Shown here: positions 60,447 to 64,000 of the stretch, piece after piece
How the letters are laid out: every line of letters begins with the position of its first letter
Numbering within the stretch: position 1 is the stretch's first letter
NCBI GenBank assembly: GCA_947625735.1
Contig: CANQPL010000005.1
Location: 53,717-117,716 of the forward strand
Direction: 5' to 3'
Length of the DNA: 64,000 bases
DNA from: an uncultured Clostridia bacterium
GTDB lineage: Bacteria > Bacillota > Clostridia > Oscillospirales > Ruminococcaceae
Made by a program: the position numbers and the translations under genes
Notes under the pieces: model-generated
The model's database searches: none
Told to the model about the DNA's origin: nothing
What the model saw: only the letters and a program-made list of their open reading frames with translations

Positions 60447-63377
60447 TTAATCGTCAAGACCGAGATTCTTACGTTTACGTGTTATCTCGGAGTTGATGTC
60501 CTTATTGTACCACCTGAGTGTCTCACGGGCATTGTCCTGATCGTTTACGACTGCCCTGAATGCGTTCATGATACTTCTGGTAACAACATAGGACGATGGG
60601 ATAATGGGTATTTCTTCAAGCTCGTTGAGCTGAGCGTTGATCTTCTCAAGATCGGATTTTGACCAGTTGAGTCTCTGGAGAGCCTCTACATTGGCGGAAT
60701 CAAATCTTCCGAGAGGTCCCATTACGCCCTCTACGTTCTGTCCGTAGGCAATCATGGTATCTGTATCGGTAAACCACTTGATGTACTCCCATGCGCCCTG
60801 AACATTCTTGCAGTCCTTGAGAATGATAAATCCTGAGCCTGAGGAGTTTGCTGCATGAGAAACTGTGCCGTCCTCACGTCTGGTGCCCGGTACGGGAGCA
60901 AAATCCCATGCGCCCTTTATTTCGGGAGCCGCAACGTTGAGCTGATTATAGAATGTGTTATAGTTCTGGATTACGATAGGCGCTTCACCTGTTCTGAAAC
61001 GAGTGAAGGCATCGTAGGTCTGGTCAAAGTTGTAGGTCGTGTAGAATTTTGTCCACATATCGAAAGCGTTTACCGCTTCAACGGTGTCAAAATTGGTTGC
61101 TGTCTGATCCTCATTATAATAGCCCTGACCGCTCTGGAGCATAAGCATTGCAAAGGTATGACCTACCTCTGTGGAGGGCGCTACCGCCGTACCGTTTACG
61201 TTTCCGGGAAGTATAAGACCCGGCTGCATATAACGTCTCTGGATAGCGGGGAGCATATCAATGAGATCGTCCCATGTCTCGGGAGGCTCTGTAATTCCAA
61301 GCTCAGTGAGCGTATCAGTTCTGTAGAACATCATGGGGAATGTACGGGAAATGGGTATGCCGTACGCCTTGCCGTCATAGGTGTAGTGTACCATTGCGGT
61401 ATCTTGGAAACGGCTTACGACTTCATCAAAACCGTCCATATCATCAAGGGGAACGAGAAGATTACGGATAGCAAGGTTTACGGGGAACTCTCCGCCCACA
61501 AACATTGCCACGTCAGGACCCTTGCCTGCAAGCACTGCCTCCATGATAGTACCCTGTACAAGGTTAATGGAAACATCAACGCCCGTTTCGGGGATAAATT
61601 CTGATTCGGTAAGATCCTTTACAACTGTTGTCTGGTCACGTCCGAGTCCGCACCATACGATAATAGAATCTGCGGAAGCATCGGAAAGGACGGTATAGTC
61701 CTCAAAGAATGATCCGAAAAATCCCTTGAAAGCAAATGACAAAGCCTTGAAGAAATTTTCCTTGACGCTTGTAAACTTGCCGTCTGCGGGAACAAGCTCA
61801 ATGAAGTCAATTTCAAGGGGCTGATCCCTGTACTCTCTCATCCACGAAGAAACGGCAGATATGTTGTCCTTGATAGAGCTGTTGGAAATGTAGGTGGGGA
61901 TCTTGTTAGGCTTTTCTGTGCAGCGGTCAAAAACGTCCGCAAGCCTTGCAAGAGCCTGCGCTTCTGAGCCTGTCTGCTGAGAAAGTCCCTCTATTACCTC
62001 CTGCTCAGTTTTAAGCTGTGCAGAAAGATCGGTGCAGACGCCGAGAAGCTCGGGTATTTCCTGATGAACATAATAATCCGTGTATTTGTCGGGATTAGGA
62101 CCTGTTATCATCAGTATCTGAGTGTAGTAATCATTTGCAGTGGTAACGATCTTATCAAGACGTCTCATGGACTCGCCTATCTCACCCGGAATAGCTTCAA
62201 GAGTGAGGGTATGCTTGCCGGCGGTAAGATAGAGATATGCATCATCGCCTGCATCGTCCTTTGGAGTTACCATTATCCAGTTGGTGTCATAATTGAATTT
62301 GATCTGTTCAAATGGAGCTGAGGGGACTTCGCCGTCAATGAGGAGCTTTCTGTTTGAGTAAAGACCTCTCATAACGTCCTGTCTGCCCTTGATGCCCACC
62401 TTGTACCAGCCGTCGGTGGGAACGTCCATTTCCCATGTTACCTGCTGACCCGAGGTATCCCATGTGCCGTCGCCCACGGTATTGTAGCGCTCTTTAACGG
62501 GGTGGGACTCATTTCCGGTATGATCCTCGGTAAGATATGTACCTCTGTCGTAGGTGGGGTAAATTGTCTGTGAGTTTGTGGTTATGTAGTTTTCGCCCTG
62601 AATCCTGATAGGTGCAGTGCCTGAGTTAAGGCTCAGCTCTGCGCTTGAGGGCTTGGTATAGGCGGGGGCGGGCTCATACTGGCAGAGCTTGATGTAAGCA
62701 ATGGCAACAGACGCTTTCTCGGAGGAAAGGCTGATAGTATGCTCACCTTCATCTAAGTAGAAGTAGAGAGGCTCATTAAAAAGTCCGTCTGAATCCTTAA
62801 TAAATGTAGTTACCCATTCGGGTGCTTCGATCTGGGGAGGACGTGTCTCATTATCCCTCTCGTTGGGAGTAATGGGGTGTGACGACTTCCAGACTCTCGG
62901 GAAGTTTACATGGGTAGCTGTGTCGTAGGGGCTTTCGCCGTCAAGCAGGACGGACATTTCGGTGGTCGTGTTTCCTCCGGTAATGGGATAGTAGCAGACC
63001 TCGATATTATATGCGCCCGCTTTTTCTATAGCGGCGGAAAAGTCGATCTGTCCCTCCTCATTTGACCAGACGATAACATCGTCCTTGCCCTCAAAGCTCT
63101 TGACCTCCACCTCAGCGGTATCGGAGGAGGACTTATACCCGAGATAGATTTCATCTCTGGGTCGTGCCGCATTTTCGATCGAGTCGTAGTAATCGCTGTA
63201 GGTAGTTTGCTTTACGTAACTGATCGTGGGCTTCGTTTCGGAAGCGGCGGCAGTCTGCTGAGTGTCGCTGTCGGCAGGCTCAGCATCGGCAAAGGCAGTA
63301 AACGACACACTTGTTACGCATATCATCAGAGCCATTATGCCGGACAGCAGTCTTTTCAGACTTGTTTTCCTTGACAA
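60447..63377 (-). CDS. Very large extracellular solute-binding protein with accessory beta domains
   Basis: The TTG at 63377, eight bases from AAGGTGG, is a better start than the track ATG at 63452 and gives a proper signal peptide (MSRKTSLKRLLSGIMALMIC). The 976-residue product is more than twice the usual size. Two beta-rich CBM-like stretches occupy about residues 40-420, then a helical linker, and a family-1 sugar-binding domain from about 560 (GKGPDVAMFVGGEFPVNLA, YGIPISRTFPMMFYRTD). No lipobox cysteine follows the signal, so anchoring is unclear. It leads the eight-gene ABC locus. Confidence 0.9.
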   Translation of the reverse strand: MSRKTSLKRLLSGIMALMICVTSVSFTAFADAEPADSDTQQTAAASETKPTISYVKQTTYSDYYDSIENAARPRDEIYLGYKSSSDTAEVEVKSFEGKDDVIVWSNEEGQIDFSAAIEKAGAYNIEVCYYPITGGNTTTEMSVLLDGESPYDTATHVNFPRVWKSSHPITPNERDNETRPPQIEAPEWVTTFIKDSDGLFNEPLYFYLDEGEHTISLSSEKASVAIAYIKLCQYEPAPAYTKPSSAELSLNSGTAPIRIQGENYITTNSQTIYPTYDRGTYLTEDHTGNESHPVKERYNTVGDGTWDTSGQQVTWEMDVPTDGWYKVGIKGRQDVMRGLYSNRKLLIDGEVPSAPFEQIKFNYDTNWIMVTPKDDAGDDAYLYLTAGKHTLTLEAIPGEIGESMRRLDKIVTTANDYYTQILMITGPNPDKYTDYYVHQEIPELLGVCTDLSAQLKTEQEVIEGLSQQTGSEAQALARLADVFDRCTEKPNKIPTYISNSSIKDNISAVSSWMREYRDQPLEIDFIELVPADGKFTSVKENFFKALSFAFKGFFGSFFEDYTVLSDASADSIIVWCGLGRDQTTVVKDLTESEFIPETGVDVSINLVQGTIMEAVLAGKGPDVAMFVGGEFPVNLAIRNLLVPLDDMDGFDEVVSRFQDTAMVHYTYDGKAYGIPISRTFPMMFYRTDTLTELGITEPPETWDDLIDMLPAIQRRYMQPGLILPGNVNGTAVAPSTEVGHTFAMLMLQSGQGYYNEDQTATNFDTVEAVNAFDMWTKFYTTYNFDQTYDAFTRFRTGEAPIVIQNYNTFYNQLNVAAPEIKGAWDFAPVPGTRREDGTVSHAANSSGSGFIILKDCKNVQGAWEYIKWFTDTDTMIAYGQNVEGVMGPLGRFDSANVEALQRLNWSKSDLEKINAQLNELEEIPIIPSSYVVTRSIMNAFRAVVNDQDNARETLRWYNKDINSEITRKRKNLGLDD

Positions 63378-63560
63378 AAGATAGACCACCTTTCGTATAA
63401 GAATAGGGTATTCCACATTATCACCGAGAGCAGAAGCATTTGCTGTGTGCATAAATTCACTTGCAGCTTTTCCCGCTTTTTGACAGCTGCGTGATAGTTT
63501 TATAGCAAATTCACAAAAATTAACAGTGAGAACGATGAAAAACTATAAACCCGTATAATA

Positions 63561-63589
63561 ATTATATCAAAATGTACAACGATTGTCAA
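63561..63589 (-). promoter_or_regulatory. Promoter of the ABC uptake operon
   Basis: TTGACA-17-TATAAT on the minus strand, about 170 bases upstream of the corrected start of the solute-binding protein gene. The long leader has no recognised riboswitch. Confidence 0.85.
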
Positions 63590-63699
63590 GCAATACTGTT
63601 TGATTTTGTGTATATTTTCAAGGCTATTTTTTGTGCATATATAACAAAATTTTGTAATTACTTTGTAAACTATTACAACTTGTATAATTTGTGAATTTA

Positions 63700-63853
63700 A
63701 ATAAAAATATCCTCCCGGGGAAAGTTTTCCGTGAGAGGATAATGAAATGATCAAGGGAAAGGCGACCCGCCTTTTTAAATAAAAGGTAGTACCCCCGTGG
63801 AAGTTACCGGCTCCACGGGGGTACTTTAGTCAAGTGTGACTTATGCTCCTGGT
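63700..63853 (-). ncRNA. Candidate free-standing small RNA (unknown class)
   Basis: The minus strand from a consensus promoter carries no ORF but four hairpins. In order they are AGTCA/TGACT, a 14-bp GC stem AGTACCCCCGTGGA/TCCACGGGGGTACT, AAAGGCG/CGCCTTT, and a terminator hairpin ATCCTC/GAGGAT (63709-63740) followed by ATTTTTAT. Length would be about 145-150 nucleotides. I could not match it to 6S RNA, SRP RNA, tmRNA or a riboswitch by eye. Confidence 0.65.
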
Positions 63854-63859
63854 AATTTT

Positions 63860-63888
63860 ATTATACATCAAATAACCCGATTTGTCAA
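63860..63888 (-). promoter_or_regulatory. Promoter of the candidate small RNA
   Basis: TTGACA-17-TATAAT on the minus strand; full consensus with optimal spacing. Confidence 0.8.
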
Positions 63889-63917
63889 GGCTTTAAGCAA
63901 AATTTTTTCTATCTAAA

Positions 63918-64000
63918 TGTCAGACGTAAATTCCCAAAGTAAATTCCACAGTAGGAAAGAGTGCGGAATTTAGTGTGAGAATGGGCGGAATTTAGTGTGG
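63918..64000. mobile_element. Possible terminal region of an IS21-like insertion element (partial)
   Basis: From TGTCAGACGTAAATTCCC the sequence has repeated short motifs: TAAATTCC twice in one direction and GGAATTTAGTGTG twice in the other. Multiple terminal repeats behind a TG end are typical of IS21-family elements. The window ends before any transposase gene, so this is tentative. Confidence 0.4.

Noticed and set aside
63500-63754. 84-residue minus-strand ORF upstream of the binding protein gene
   Set aside because: It runs across the ABC operon promoter and the small RNA terminator; composition is that of an A+T-rich spacer.
63700-63853. 6S RNA or SRP RNA
   Set aside because: There is no long rod with a central bubble as in 6S RNA and no conserved SRP tetraloop motif; the structure is a chain of separate hairpins.

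Overview
The window looks like a chromosomal segment of a strict anaerobe in the Firmicutes, most like Ruminococcus and relatives (Oscillospiraceae). I infer this from the gene set: ferredoxin-linked 2-oxoacid oxidoreductases, rubrerythrin, LL-diaminopimelate aminotransferase, a split archaeal-type glutamate synthase, HrcA/CIRCE control of groESL and clostridial DUF5696/YIP1/NHL transport genes. Shine-Dalgarno sequences are strong, GTG and TTG starts are common, and many promoters are near-consensus TTGACA-17-TATAAT. No phage, CRISPR array or resistance gene is seen.

Layout. 0-2.2 kb: groES-groEL (minus) under a perfect CIRCE operator. 2.2-4.3 kb: a PAP2 phosphatase, a small frameshifted gene, and meso-diaminopimelate dehydrogenase. 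4.4-14.2 kb: one long minus-strand cobalamin salvage and uptake operon (cobT, cobU, cobS, a second short CobU-like gene, cobC, cbiB, cobD, cobA, btuC, btuD, btuF). It is led by a cobalamin riboswitch followed by an intrinsic terminator. No corrin-ring synthesis genes are present, so the operon points to salvage of cobinamide or corrinoids. 15.5-20.6 kb: a plus-strand five-gene glutamate synthase cluster (amidotransferase, FMN/ferredoxin core, dicluster ferredoxin, FAD oxidoreductase, GXGXG domain). 20.6-21.6 kb: two families of short structured repeats. 21.7-25.3 kb: an ANTAR RNA-binding regulator, dapF, dapL and a DUF434 gene. 25.5-28.7 kb: indolepyruvate:ferredoxin oxidoreductase with a DinB-like gene between its subunits, then tRNA-Ser(GGA). 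28.7-36.3 kb (minus): a lipoprotein, the NAD(P)HX repair enzyme, a four-subunit VorABCD-type oxidoreductase, a P-loop ATPase carrying a parS-like site, and a FakA-like kinase. 36.5-43.5 kb (plus): FNT channel, RecD2 helicase, pyridoxamine kinase, a 73-residue Cys-rich protein, TrmL, a DegV/FakB protein and a tyrosine autokinase.

43.5-44.5 kb holds two inverted copies of a roughly 430-bp non-coding repeat; a third copy lies at 51.5 kb. 44.5-50.9 kb (minus): rubrerythrin, DNA polymerase I, a zinc-ribbon/TM2 protein and a cytoplasmic GH95 glycosidase. 51.9-63.4 kb (minus): an eight-gene carbohydrate ABC uptake locus with one very large solute-binding protein, two MalF/MalG-type permease pairs, NHL, YIP1 and DUF5696 proteins, and no ATPase. 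Upstream of it lies a candidate free-standing small RNA with its own promoter and terminator. The last ~80 bases look like the end of an insertion element.

The strongest candidates for something undescribed are the two-permease-pair ABC locus with its three accessory proteins, the small RNA near 63.8 kb, and the three repeat families in which hairpin arms vary in sequence but stay complementary. All functional names rest on motif and family recognition by eye; no database search was run.
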